From positions 1-39,063 of the forward strand of contig NZ_MOWM01000061.1 in NCBI RefSeq assembly GCF_016082275.1: 39,063 nt of DNA. Reading direction: 5' to 3'. Source of the stretch: Variovorax sp. E3 (GTDB taxonomy: Bacteria; Pseudomonadota; Gammaproteobacteria; Burkholderiales; Burkholderiaceae_C). A program made the translations under genes and the position numbers. This document shows, in pieces, positions 8,705 through 17,495 of this stretch (its first letter is position 1; each line of letters starts with the position of its first letter). Under the pieces are notes generated by a model. That model searched no databases. It was not told the DNA's origin and was given only the letters and a program-made list of their open reading frames with translations.

Positions 8705-9506
8705 CCCTGCGCGCGAAGGCCTCGAGCCCGTCGATGGTCATCTGGATGTGGCGTTCGAAGCTGCTGTCCAGCGGCACTGTGGTGCCGTTGTCCCAGCGCA
8801 CGATGAAGGCCTTGTTGGCCAGCAGCGGCAGGTTGCGCGTGAGCACCGGGTGGTCGAGCGGGCGGATCGTGTGCACGCGTTCGCGCAGCTCCTCGGCCCA
8901 GGCCTGCGTGTTGTCGGAAGGCAAGGGCGAGAACTCCATCGTGAGAAAGCCCAGCATCGCCGCGATCACGCAGTTGTAGGCCTCCAGCAGCGGCTCGCCC
9001 TCGAAGCCCGCTTCGGTCAGCGCGGCCAGCACACCCTCGACCAGCTCGGTGGGCAGGCTGCCGTTCGACACCAGTTGCGCACCCAGCAACTGCGCCACGT
9101 TCGGGTGGCGCCGCACGCTGTCGCGGCAGCGGCGGAACAGTTCGGCGATCCAGGCCTGCCAGCCGAGCTTGCCCGGGGGCGGTGCGACCTCGGCCATGAC
9201 GGTGGCCGCCACCTCGGCCAGCAGCGCCTCGCGCGTGCTCACGTGCCAGTGCACCGTGGCCGGGTACACGCCCAGCCGCGCCGCCACCTCGCGCATGCTG
9301 AACGCGCCCAGGCCGGATTCGTCGATCAGCGCCAGCGCGACTTCTGCGACGCGCTGCTTGGAGAGTTCGCCGCCGCCGGTGGGGCGGCCGGCGGAGCGGG
9401 GCTTGGGGGGCTTTGGGGTCTTGGGGGGCGAGGCGGTCTCATGGTCGATGCCATTGTGCGGCAGCTCAATTGATCGTATAAACAATATTAATTGAGCAGT
9501 GATCAA
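8691..9506 (-). CDS. TetR-family transcriptional regulator (start uncertain, possible frameshift)
   Basis: The conserved part begins at about GRPTGGGELSKQRV, followed by a TetR helix-turn-helix (FSMREVAARLGVYPATVHWH) and a C-terminal ligand-binding domain ending near 8694. The given extent uses a TTG at 9506 and would place coding sequence over an AT-rich operator-like region, which is unlikely. ATGs at 9454 and 9442 lie in another frame. One extra base in either six-base C run (plus-strand positions 9405-9410 or 9423-9428) would join them to the TetR frame and give a natural Pro/Lys-rich N-terminus. I suspect a missing base here. It is divergent from the aminotransferase gene, its probable target. 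Confidence 0.8.
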   Translation of the reverse strand: MITAQLILFIRSIELPHNGIDHETASPPKTPKPPKPRSAGRPTGGGELSKQRVAEVALALIDESGLGAFSMREVAARLGVYPATVHWHVSTREALLAEVAATVMAEVAPPPGKLGWQAWIAELFRRCRDSVRRHPNVAQLLGAQLVSNGSLPTELVEGVLAALTEAGFEGEPLLEAYNCVIAAMLGFLTMEFSPLPSDNTQAWAEELRERVHTIRPLDHPVLTRNLPLLANKAFIVRWDNGTTVPLDSSFERHIQMTIDGLEAFARRVRTA

Positions 9507-9511
9507 TTAAT
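9466..9511. promoter_or_regulatory. AT-rich operator region between tetR and the aminotransferase gene
   Basis: A perfect inverted repeat ATTAATTGA (9487-9495) and TCAATTAAT (9503-9511) with a 7-base spacer lies just upstream of the aminotransferase start. A further copy of the half-site, the palindrome TCAATTGA, is at 9466-9473. The stretch is strikingly AT-rich against its surroundings. The repeated TCAATT element suggests a TetR operator with more than one site. Confidence 0.6.
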
Positions 9512-9539
9512 TTGTGTCTCCCCACCAAGGACATCCGCC

Positions 9540-10850
9540 ATGACCCATGCAGCCGACGCCGCCATCGACCAGGCCCTTGCCGCCGCGCACCGGCGCTTCA
9601 ACGAGGCCAACCCGGCCAGCCTGCGCCAGTTCGAGCAGCAGGCGCGCTACATGCCCGGCGCCAACAGCCGCTCGGTGCTGTTCTATGCGCCGTTTCCGCT
9701 GACCATCGCCAGGGGCGAGGGCGCCGCGCTGTGGGACGCCGACGGCCACCGCTATGCCGACTTCATCGCCGAGTACACGGCCGGCGTCTACGGCCACTCG
9801 GCGCCGGAGATCCGCGAGGCCGTCATCGAGGCGATGCAAGGCGGCATCAACCTCACGGGCCACAACCTGCTCGAAGGGCGGCTGGCGCGGCTGATCTGCG
9901 AGCGCTTTGCGCAGATCGAGCAACTGCGCTTCACCAACTCGGGCACCGAGGCCAACCTGATGGCGCTCACGGCCGCGCTGCATTTCACGGGGCGCAAGAA
10001 AATCGTGGTGTTCTCGGGCGGCTACCACGGCGGGGTGCTGGGCTTCGGCGCCAAGCCGTCGCCGACCACGGTGCCGTTCGACTTTCTCGTGCTGCCCTAC
10101 AACGACACGCAAACGGCCCGTGAGCAGATCGAAAAGCACGGCCCCGAGATCGCCGCCGTGCTGCTCGAGCCGATGCAGGGCGCGAGCGGCTGCATTCCGG
10201 GGCGCCTGGACTTTCTGCAGGCTTTGCGCGAGTCGGCGACGCGGGTCGGCGCGCTGCTGGTGTTCGACGAGGTCATGACCTCGCGGCTCGCGCCGCATGG
10301 GCTGGCGAACAAACTGGGCATTCGCCCGGACCTCACGACCCTGGGCAAGTACATCGGCGGGGGCATGTCGTTCGGCGCCTTCGGCGGGCGCGCCGACGTG
10401 ATGGCGCTGTTCGACCCGCGCACCGGGCCGCTGGCGCATTCCGGCACCTTCAACAACAACGTGATGACGATGGCGGCGGGCTACGCCGGGCTCACGAAGC
10501 TGTTCACGCCCGAGGCGGCCGGCGCATTGGCCGAGAAGGGCGACGCGATGCGTTCGCGGCTCAATGCGCTGTGCGCGAAGGAGGGCGTGGCGTTCCAGTT
10601 CACCGGACTGGGTTCGCTGATGAACGGGCACTTCGTGACGGGGGAAGTGCGCAGCACCGATGACCTCGCGGCGGTCGACGGGCGGCTGCGGCAACTGCTG
10701 TTCTTCCACCTGCTGGGCCAGGGCATCTACACCTCGCCGCGCGGCTTCGTCGTGCTGTCGCTGCCGTTGGCGGATGCGGACATCGACCGTTTCGTCGATG
10801 CCATCGCCGGCTTCATCGGCGAATACCGGGCGCTGCTGCCCGGCGCCTGA
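9540..10850 (+). CDS. Class III aminotransferase, glutamate-1-semialdehyde aminomutase-like
   Basis: This 436-aa PLP enzyme has SGTEAN at 134-139, YHG at 162-164, the cofactor-contacting D243 in FDEVMTS, and the Schiff-base K270 in TLGKYIGGG. It resembles the HemL (GSA aminomutase) subgroup, but its pairing with a TetR regulator and absence of heme genes suggest a catabolic or secondary paralogue. The ATG at 9540 has AAGGA 9 bases upstream; a TTG at 9492 would read through the operator and is rejected. It ends 6 bp from the convergent ferredoxin reductase gene. The amino donor and substrate are unknown. Confidence 0.9.
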   Translation: MTHAADAAIDQALAAAHRRFNEANPASLRQFEQQARYMPGANSRSVLFYAPFPLTIARGEGAALWDADGHRYADFIAEYTAGVYGHSAPEIREAVIEAMQGGINLTGHNLLEGRLARLICERFAQIEQLRFTNSGTEANLMALTAALHFTGRKKIVVFSGGYHGGVLGFGAKPSPTTVPFDFLVLPYNDTQTAREQIEKHGPEIAAVLLEPMQGASGCIPGRLDFLQALRESATRVGALLVFDEVMTSRLAPHGLANKLGIRPDLTTLGKYIGGGMSFGAFGGRADVMALFDPRTGPLAHSGTFNNNVMTMAAGYAGLTKLFTPEAAGALAEKGDAMRSRLNALCAKEGVAFQFTGLGSLMNGHFVTGEVRSTDDLAAVDGRLRQLLFFHLLGQGIYTSPRGFVVLSLPLADADIDRFVDAIAGFIGEYRALLPGA

Positions 10851-10856
10851 CGACGT

Positions 10857-11879
10857 TCAGGCGGCCTTGGAAACGCCCAGCAGCTCGTGCAGGCGCGTGC
10901 TGGTGGTCGTGTACTGCAGCGGCACGGCCTTGCCCGGGAACACGATGGCCGTGGCGCCCCAGGCGGCCAGCGTGGCCTCGTGGAAGCCGCAGACGATGAG
11001 CTTCTTCTTGCCCGGGTAGGTGTTGATGTCGCCCACCGCGAACACGCCGCGTTCGCGGGTCTCGTATTTCTCGGTGTCGACCGGCACCTGCTTGCGCTCC
11101 AACGCCAGGCCCCAGTCGGCGATGGGGCCGAGGCGCGGGGAAATGCCCAGGCAGGCGACCAGCGCGTCCAGCGGCAGGTCGATGGTGGTGGTGTCGGGTG
11201 TCGCGATCCGCAGTTGCTTGCCGTCGAAGGCCGCCGGTTGGCCGACCTTGAAAGCCAGCTTGCCGTCGGCCACCAACTGGCGCATGGCCGCGACCGTCGC
11301 CTCGTCGGCCTGGAAGCCGTCGCGGCGGTGCACCAGCGTGACCTGCCTGGCCGTGGCCGTCAGCGCAATGGCGGTTTCCAGCGCGATGTCGTCGCCGCCA
11401 TTGACCACCACCGTCTGCCCCGCGAAGCGGTCCAGCGAATCGGGGTGATAGAACAGCGACGTGCCCTCGAAGCGGCCGATGTCTTCCAGCGCGATGCGCT
11501 TGGGCACGAAGGCCCCGACACCGGCGGCGATGAACACGGTCCTGGCCAGGAAGGCCTTGCCGGCCGAGGTGGCCAGCAGCAGCCGCCCGTCGGCTTGGCG
11601 CTCGAGGGTGGCGACCTGCTCGCCGAAGTGAAACTGCGGCTTGAACGGCGCCACCTGCTGCAGCAGCGACTGCGCGAGGTCGCGCCCGCTGGTCATGGGC
11701 GTGCCGGGAATGTCGTAGATCGGCTTGTCGCCATACAGCGCCACGCACTGGCCGCCCGCGGCGGGCAGTGCATCGACGATATGGCAGGAAATTTCGAGCA
11801 GGCCCAGTTGAAAGGCCTGGAACAGCCCGACAGGGCCGGCGCCGACGATCAGCGCGTCGGTTTCAATGGGCGCGGTCAC
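10857..11879 (-). CDS. Ferredoxin-NADP(+) reductase, thioredoxin-reductase-like type
   Basis: This FAD/NAD(P) oxidoreductase of about 340 aa has an N-terminal dinucleotide motif VGAGPVGL, the AAGGQC segment with GDKPIYDIPG, a second nucleotide-binding region (VVNGGDDIALETA) and GVFAVGDINTYPGKKKL near the C-terminus. These match the YumC-type ferredoxin-NADP reductases, which lack the redox-active CXXC of thioredoxin reductase. The GTG at 11879 is chosen because it opens directly on the conserved N-terminus. It begins 5 bp after the fdxA stop, so the two form a ferredoxin/reductase pair. With fdxA it follows the cys genes on the same strand. Confidence 0.9.
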   Translation of the reverse strand: MTAPIETDALIVGAGPVGLFQAFQLGLLEISCHIVDALPAAGGQCVALYGDKPIYDIPGTPMTSGRDLAQSLLQQVAPFKPQFHFGEQVATLERQADGRLLLATSAGKAFLARTVFIAAGVGAFVPKRIALEDIGRFEGTSLFYHPDSLDRFAGQTVVVNGGDDIALETAIALTATARQVTLVHRRDGFQADEATVAAMRQLVADGKLAFKVGQPAAFDGKQLRIATPDTTTIDLPLDALVACLGISPRLGPIADWGLALERKQVPVDTEKYETRERGVFAVGDINTYPGKKKLIVCGFHEATLAAWGATAIVFPGKAVPLQYTTTSTRLHELLGVSKAA

Positions 11880-11884
11880 GGTGC

Positions 11885-12214
11885 TCAGCGCACCAGCTCC
11901 CCGACCTTGTCCGTCTTGTCCTTCCACTCTTCGGCGTCAGGCAGGGCGGGCTTGCGCTTGGTGATGCTCTTCCAGCCGTCGGCCACGGCCAGCTCGGCGT
12001 TGATCTTGATGAAGGCGATCTGGTTGGCCGGCAGGTCTTCCTCGGCGTAGATCGCGTTGACCGGGCATTCGGGGATGCAGACCGCGCAGTCGATGCATTC
12101 GTCCGGGTCGATCACCAGCATGTTGGGACCTTCGCGGAAGCAGTCGACGGGGCAAACGTCCACGCAGTCGGTGTATTTGCAACGGATGCAGGCTTCGGAG
12201 ACGACGTGGGTCAT
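11885..12214 (-). CDS. fdxA: 7Fe ferredoxin (FdxA type)
   Basis: This is a 109-aa ferredoxin with the cysteine pattern of seven-iron proteins. By analogy with Azotobacter FdxA, C9, C17 and C50 would hold a [3Fe-4S] cluster and C21, C40, C43 and C46 a [4Fe-4S] cluster. The C-terminal helical extension is also typical. It lies 42 bp after cysN and 5 bp before the ferredoxin-NADP reductase gene, all on the same strand. It may donate electrons to the sulfite reductase of this locus, although FdxA proteins are often general housekeeping carriers. Confidence 0.96.
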   Translation of the reverse strand: MTHVVSEACIRCKYTDCVDVCPVDCFREGPNMLVIDPDECIDCAVCIPECPVNAIYAEEDLPANQIAFIKINAELAVADGWKSITKRKPALPDAEEWKDKTDKVGELVR

Positions 12215-12256
12215 TTGTCTTTTTGCGTCAGAAGTGGTCGGGAAAAACCCTAGATT

Positions 12257-13597
12257 TTAGGCCTTTGCGGCGGAAGGTTGCACGAGCACCGCCGCGGCGG
12301 TCTTGTGCGAGGCCGTATCGACCAGCACGAGCGAGCCCAGCGCCCGCGATTGCGTGAACGGCAGCACCGCCAGCGGCTGCTGCAGCGCGAGCACCACGTC
12401 GCCGATGGCGTTGGCTTCCAGCTGCGTGGCGGGCTCCGATTCGAGCGTGGTGATGTTCACCCGGTCGACGATGCGCGCCACCTTGGCCTTGACCCAGCGA
12501 TGGCCCTGCAGCGCCCAGTACACGCGGCCCGCGACCAGCGGCTCGTCGTCGAGCCAGGCCACGGTGGCGGTGATCTCGCGCACCGGCTCGAAGGCCTCGG
12601 GCGCCAGCAGCCAGTCGCCGCGCGACACGTCGACCTCGCGGTCCAGCACGATGCCGGCGCTGTGGCCTGCATGCACCGCCTGCGGCTGGCGCGCGTGGTT
12701 CAGCACCTGGGCGACGGTGGCGGTCTGGTTGCTCGGCAGCACCGTGACGCGCTGGCCCGGCTCCACATGGCCCGAGGCCACGCGGCCCCAGAACACGCGG
12801 CGGCCCTGCGAGGTGTCGGCGGAGGCCGAGAACTTCTCGACCCACTGCACCGGGAAGGCGAAGGGCACGGCCTCGTCCTGCGCCGTCACGGGCAGCTCTT
12901 CGAGCAGCTCGAGCAGGCTGGGGCCTTCGTAGCCGACCCAGTCGGCATGGCGCGTGGCCACGTTCCAGCCCTTGAGCGCGGAAATCGGCACGATGGCCGC
13001 CACCTGCACGCCGGCCGCTTCGGCAAAGGCGTTCAGCGCGGTCGAGATGCGTTCGAAGGCCAGGCCCGCGTCGCCGATGGCGTCGAGCTTGTTCACGGCG
13101 AACACGATCGACTGCACGCGCAGCAGATGGCACAGCAGCGTGTGGCGGCGCGTCTGCGGCAGCAGCTCGCGCTTGACCACGGTGCCGTCTTCCACTTCGG
13201 CGGCCCAGGCCAGCTTGGTTGCGTCGACCAGCACCACGGCGGCGTCGGCGGCCGAGGCGGCCGTGACCATGTTGCGCGTGTACTGCTCGTGGCCCGGCGC
13301 GTCGCCGATGATGAACTTGCGCTGGGCGGTCGAGAAGTAGCGGTACGCCACGTCGATCGTGATGCCCTGTTCGCGCTCGGCCGAGAGGCCGTCCGTCAGC
13401 AGGGCCAGGTCGGTCTCGCCGCCGCGCTGCACGCCGGCCAGCTGGTCTTGCAGCACGGTCTTGCTGTCGACCAGCAGGCGGCCGATGAGCGTGCTCTTGC
13501 CGTCGTCGACCGAGCCGCAGGTGATGAAGCGCAGGGCGGTGCCGGTGTCGCCGTCAACGTGGGTGGAGACAGGGGTTGCAGTCGTCGTCGTGCTCAT
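12257..13597 (-). CDS. cysN: Sulfate adenylyltransferase subunit 1 (GTPase)
   Basis: This 446-aa translation-factor-like GTPase drives ATP sulfurylase (CysDN), which makes APS from sulfate and ATP. The P-loop GSVDDGKST is at 28-36, with DAPGHEQYTRNMVT and NKLD further on, then beta-barrel domains. It is shorter than Escherichia coli CysN by about 30 residues and has no fused APS kinase domain. Its ATG overlaps the cysD stop by one base (TGATG). It is the last of five cys genes. Confidence 0.96.
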   Translation of the reverse strand: MSTTTTATPVSTHVDGDTGTALRFITCGSVDDGKSTLIGRLLVDSKTVLQDQLAGVQRGGETDLALLTDGLSAEREQGITIDVAYRYFSTAQRKFIIGDAPGHEQYTRNMVTAASAADAAVVLVDATKLAWAAEVEDGTVVKRELLPQTRRHTLLCHLLRVQSIVFAVNKLDAIGDAGLAFERISTALNAFAEAAGVQVAAIVPISALKGWNVATRHADWVGYEGPSLLELLEELPVTAQDEAVPFAFPVQWVEKFSASADTSQGRRVFWGRVASGHVEPGQRVTVLPSNQTATVAQVLNHARQPQAVHAGHSAGIVLDREVDVSRGDWLLAPEAFEPVREITATVAWLDDEPLVAGRVYWALQGHRWVKAKVARIVDRVNITTLESEPATQLEANAIGDVVLALQQPLAVLPFTQSRALGSLVLVDTASHKTAAAVLVQPSAAKA

Positions 13598-14550
13598 CAG
13601 AAATATCCGTCTTTCTTGCGCTTCTCCATGGAAGCTTCGGAGGTCATGTCGTCCATGCGCGTGGCGCCGCGCTCGCTGACGTCGACCGACAGCGTTTCCA
13701 GCACCACGTCGCCCGCGTCGGCGGCCAGGCTCTCGACCGGGCAGGTGGTCGTGATGTCGCCCACGGTGCGAAAGCGCACGTCGCGCACCTGCACCGTTTC
13801 GCCGTCGCGCGGCGGGGTCAGTTCGGTCACGGGCACCAGCAGGCCGCGGCGCTCGACCACCTCGCGCTTGTGCGTGTAGTAGATCGACGGCAGGCCGACG
13901 TGCTCGCGCTCGATGTATTGCCACACGTCGAGTTCGGTCCAGTTCGAGATGGGGAACACGCGGAAGTGCTCGCCCGGGGCCAGGCGCGTGTTGAACAGCG
14001 TCCACAGCTCGGGGCGCTGGTCCTTGGGTTGCCACTGGCCGAAGCTGTCGCGGTGCGAAAAGATGCGCTCCTTGGCGCGCGCCTTTTCCTCGTCGCGGCG
14101 GGCGCCGCCGATCAGCGCGTCGAAGCGGAATTCTTCAATGGCTTCGAGCAGCGTGACCGACTGGTGCGCGTTGCGCGACTCGCCGGGGTGCGCCAGGCGC
14201 ACGGTGCCGCGCTTCATCGAGTCCTCGACGTTGCGCACGATGAGTTCGGCGCCCAGTTCCTTGGCGCGCTGGTCGCGGTAGGCCGTCACTTCGGGGAAGT
14301 TGTGGCCCGTGTCGATCATCAGCAGCGGGTACGGAATGCGGCCCACGCCGAACGCCTTTTCCGCGCACTTCAGCAGCACCAGCGAGTCCTTGCCGCCCGA
14401 GAACAGCAGGGTGGGGCGCTCGAAGGCGGCCGCCACTTCGCGCAGGATGAAGATGGTTTCTTCTTCCAGCGCATCGAGGTGCGTGTTGGACAGGCGCGCG
14501 GGAGAGTGCATGGGCGGCAGCAGCAGTTCGGTTTCGGTACGGGCGTTCAT
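13597..14550 (-). CDS. cysD: Sulfate adenylyltransferase subunit 2
   Basis: This 317-aa ATP-pyrophosphatase-fold subunit carries out the adenylyl transfer of ATP sulfurylase with CysN. The PP-loop SGGKDS follows FERPTLLF, and the family signatures IDTGHNFPE, GGARRDEEKARAKER and SNWTELDVW are present. The C-terminus ends RKKDGYF as in homologues. The ATG at 14550 gives the usual family length. It is coupled to cysN by a one-base overlap and lies 50 bp after cysH. Confidence 0.97.
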   Translation of the reverse strand: MNARTETELLLPPMHSPARLSNTHLDALEEETIFILREVAAAFERPTLLFSGGKDSLVLLKCAEKAFGVGRIPYPLLMIDTGHNFPEVTAYRDQRAKELGAELIVRNVEDSMKRGTVRLAHPGESRNAHQSVTLLEAIEEFRFDALIGGARRDEEKARAKERIFSHRDSFGQWQPKDQRPELWTLFNTRLAPGEHFRVFPISNWTELDVWQYIEREHVGLPSIYYTHKREVVERRGLLVPVTELTPPRDGETVQVRDVRFRTVGDITTTCPVESLAADAGDVVLETLSVDVSERGATRMDDMTSEASMEKRKKDGYF

Positions 14551-14600
14551 CTGAGTAGGTGCTGAATGCGAGGAAATGGGCGAGGAGGCGGCGACGCCGC

Positions 14601-15233
14601 TCAGTGCGACAGGTGCAGGCCGCACTCGCGGTTGTCTTCGCCCTTGGTCGGGTCCACGTAGTCGAAGTTGTTGGGCAGGCCGTGCTTCTCGCAGTATTCG
14701 TACAGCTCCTTGGACGACCAGTGCAGCAGCGGCGCGACCTTGATGAGGCCGTCCGGGTTCACGCTGACCGGGTCCATCTGCGCGCGCACGGCCGTGTCGG
14801 TCGCGCGCAGCGCGGTGAACCACACCTTGGGCGCCGTCTCGCGCAGCGCGCGGGCAAAGGGCTCCAGCTTCACTTCTTCGGTGAAGGCGGCGTGGCGCGG
14901 ATCGTCGAGCGCCGGCGTCGGGCCTTCGACCGCTTCACGGTGCGCGCGCGAGCGGCGCGGCAGGTAGATGTGCAGGTCCAGGCCCAGCTGCCTGGTCACC
15001 TCGTCGGCAAAGCGGTAGGTGGCCTCGGTGTTGTAGCCGTTGTCCATCCAGACCACCGGCACGTCGCGCCTGGCGCGCGTGACCATGTGCAGGATCACGG
15101 CCTCGAAAGGCCGGAAGTTGGTGGTGATGATCGCGGGCTGGCCCAGGCCGATGGCCCAGTCCACCAGGCCTTCGGCGTTGCGGCCGAGGTCGGTGTTGAT
15201 GCGTGCGAAGTCGATGTCCGTGGCAAGGCTCAT
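14601..15233 (-). CDS. cysH: PAPS/APS reductase family protein (CysH), short form
   Basis: This 210-aa protein is shorter than typical CysH (about 230-245 aa). It has the nucleotide-binding fold (TTNFRPFEAVILH, VVWMDNGYNTEATYRFA) and the C-terminal ECGLH, whose cysteine is catalytic in the family. It lacks the paired cysteines that hold the [4Fe-4S] cluster of APS reductases. By that rule it should use PAPS and thioredoxin, which would need an APS kinase (CysC); none is in the window and CysN is not fused to one. It lies between the DUF934 gene and cysD. Confidence 0.9.
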   Translation of the reverse strand: MSLATDIDFARINTDLGRNAEGLVDWAIGLGQPAIITTNFRPFEAVILHMVTRARRDVPVVWMDNGYNTEATYRFADEVTRQLGLDLHIYLPRRSRAHREAVEGPTPALDDPRHAAFTEEVKLEPFARALRETAPKVWFTALRATDTAVRAQMDPVSVNPDGLIKVAPLLHWSSKELYEYCEKHGLPNNFDYVDPTKGEDNRECGLHLSH

Positions 15234-15287
15234 GTCGAAGTTTTCCGATGCGGGCTCAGGCGCCGGCCACGAAGTGCGGCGCGGTCT

Positions 15288-15650
15288 TCACGGCGTCGCC
15301 TGGTAGAAGGTGGCGAAGCGGTCGAACTGGCGCTGTACGTCGGAGGCGTCCACGCCTTCCTTCAGCACGGCGCTGGAGAAGCCGGTGCGTTCCATCTGCA
15401 CCAGCTGGTCGATCAGCACGTCGCCCGTGGCGCGGATGTCGCCCGTGAAGCCAAGACGGCGGCGCAGCAGGAAGGCCTGGCTGTAGGCGCGGCCGTCGGT
15501 GAACTTCGGAAAGTTCAGGTCGATGCGCTCGATGTCGGCCAGGCACACCTCGATGGCGAAGGGGTCGGCGTCGTTGGCCAGTTGCAGCACCTTCGGGTCG
15601 CCGTCGTCGACATGCTCTTCGGCCGCCAGGATGTTCAGGGTCTTGTTCAT
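15288..15650 (-). CDS. DUF934 protein, partner of sulfite reductase
   Basis: This 120-aa protein contains the DUF934 core (IDLNFPKFTDGRAYSQA, then LLRRRLGFTGDIRATGDV). Genes of this family lie directly after cysI in many proteobacteria and are often annotated as oxidoreductases, but their biochemical role is not settled. Here the ATG overlaps the cysI stop (ATGA, 15647-15650) and has GGAGG 7 bases upstream inside cysI. That implies co-translation with the hemoprotein, perhaps as an assembly or electron-transfer partner (inference). Confidence 0.92.
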   Translation of the reverse strand: MNKTLNILAAEEHVDDGDPKVLQLANDADPFAIEVCLADIERIDLNFPKFTDGRAYSQAFLLRRRLGFTGDIRATGDVLIDQLVQMERTGFSSAVLKEGVDASDVQRQFDRFATFYQATP

Positions 15651-17424
15651 GCTGCTTCCTCCACCTTGAAACGCGCACCGTTGGCGGCGGCCTTGAACGG
15701 GTCCGGGCCCACGCGGCGCAGCGTGTCGATGAAGTTCTCGCCGTTCTCGCGGGTGTCGCGGTACGTGGTGAGCACGGCCTCGATCACGCCCGGCACTTCG
15801 GCCGCCGAGAACGAGGGGCCCACGGCCTTGCCGGCCACCGGCGCGCGCTGAGCGCGGAGCCGTCGGAGCCGCCGAGGGTGACCTGGTACCACTCCTTGCC
15901 GTCCTTGTCGACGCCCAGGATGCCGATGTGGCCGCTGTGGTGGTGGCCGCACGAGTTGATGCAGCCGCTGATGTGCAGGTCGATCTCGCCCAGGTCGTCG
16001 AGCTCGTCCAGGTCTTGATAACGCTCGGTGATGGCTTCGGCGATGGGGATCGAGCGCGCATTGGCCAGCGCGCAGAAGTCGCCGCCGGGGCAGGCGATCA
16101 TGTCGGTCAGCAGGTGCACGTTGGCGCTGGCAAAGCCGGCGGCGCGGGCGGCGAGCCACAGCGCGTGCAGGTCTTCGGCGTGCACCCAGGGCAGCACCAC
16201 GTTCTGGTCGTGCGTCACGCGGGCTTCGCCGGCGGAGAAGCGGTCGGCCAGCTGGGCGAGCGTGTCGAGCTGGTCGGCCGATGCATCGCCGGGCGCCTGC
16301 TTCAGGCGCTTGAACGACAGCGTCACGGCGCGCAGCGCGGGGTTCTTGTGCGGCGCCACGTTGCGGGCGAGCCAGCGGGCGAACTGCACGTCGTCGGCGG
16401 CGTGCGTGCGCAGCTCGGCGTCGGTCTTCTCGGCGCTTTGCAGCACGCGGGTGGCCAGGGTCGGCGGCACGAAGGAAGCGGCCACGCGGTCGAACTCGGC
16501 CTGCGTGATGGTGTGCGGCGCGCCGTCGTGCTCCAGGATCTGCTTGTACTCGGCATCGACGTCGTCGATGTAGCGCTGGCCTTCGGCCTTCACCAGGATC
16601 TTGATGCGCGCCTTGTAGATGTTGTCGCGGCGGCCATAGCGGTTGTAGACCCGGATCACCGCTTCGAGGTAATTCATGATCTGCTGCCACGGGAGGAACT
16701 CGCGCAGCACGGTGCCGATGATGGGCGTGCGGCCCATGCCGCCGCCCACCTGCACGCGAAAGCCGATCTCGCCGGCCTCGTTCTTCACCAGGTGCAGGCC
16801 CACGTCGTGCCAGCCGGTGGCGGCGCGGTCTTCGGTGGCGCCGGTGATGGCAATCTTGAACTTGCGCGGCAGGAACGCGAACTCAGGGTGCAGCGTGCTC
16901 CACTGGCGCATGATTTCCGCGTAGGGGCGCGGGTCGGCGATTTCGTCGATGGCGATGCCAGCGCGCTCGTCGCTCGTGATGTTGCGGATGCAGTTGCCGC
17001 TGGTCTGGATGCCGTGCATGTCGACCGAAGCCAGCAGGTCCATCACGTCGGCCGACTTGGCGAGCGGGATCCAGTTGTACTGCACGTTCTGGCGCGTCGA
17101 GAAGTGGGCGTAGTGCGTCGGGAGCTTGTGGCTGCCGAGCTGGCCTTGCGTTTCGATGGCCTTCTTGTAGACCTCGGCTTCGGGCTCGTCGTACTCGCGG
17201 GCAATGCGGGCCAGCACGCGCAGCTGGCGGCTGGAAAGCTCGCCGTAGGGCACGGCCACGCGCAGCATCGGCGCATAGCGCTGGACGTACCAGCCGTTTT
17301 GCAGCCGCAGCGGGCGGAACTCGTCCTCGTGGAGGCGGCCCTTTTGCCAGCGCTCGAGCTGGTCTCGGAATTGGGCGGCTCGTTGATGAACGAACTGGCG
17401 GTCGAATTCTGTGTATTGGTACAT
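15647..17424 (-). CDS. cysI: Nitrite/sulfite reductase hemoprotein (interrupted by a -1 frameshift)
   Basis: Restoring one base near 15838-15852 gives a 592-aa siroheme-[4Fe-4S] reductase that converts sulfite to sulfide. The frame before the break holds two ferredoxin-like half-domains and the cluster/siroheme cysteines: C-X5-C in IACPGGDFC and C-X3-C in SGCINSCGH. The tail after the break (VGPSFSAAEVPGVIEAVLTT and on to KVEEAA) matches the family end. All catalytic residues are therefore upstream of the frameshift. No cysJ flavoprotein gene is present, so the enzyme probably takes electrons from ferredoxin. It is the first gene of the cys cluster and is preceded by a TTAT/ATAA-rich promoter region. 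A single missing G in a GC-rich stretch explains the break. Confidence 0.9.
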
Positions 17425-17495
17425 CGTGCGTGCGTTTGTCTTGAAGTGCGGTGCGTCCAGCGCCCCAGCAAGAAGCCGAGATTCTGGAAGCCAGC

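Noticed and set aside
12257..13597. A CysNC fusion supplying APS kinase
   Set aside because: The protein ends at 446 aa without a second P-loop or kinase domain.
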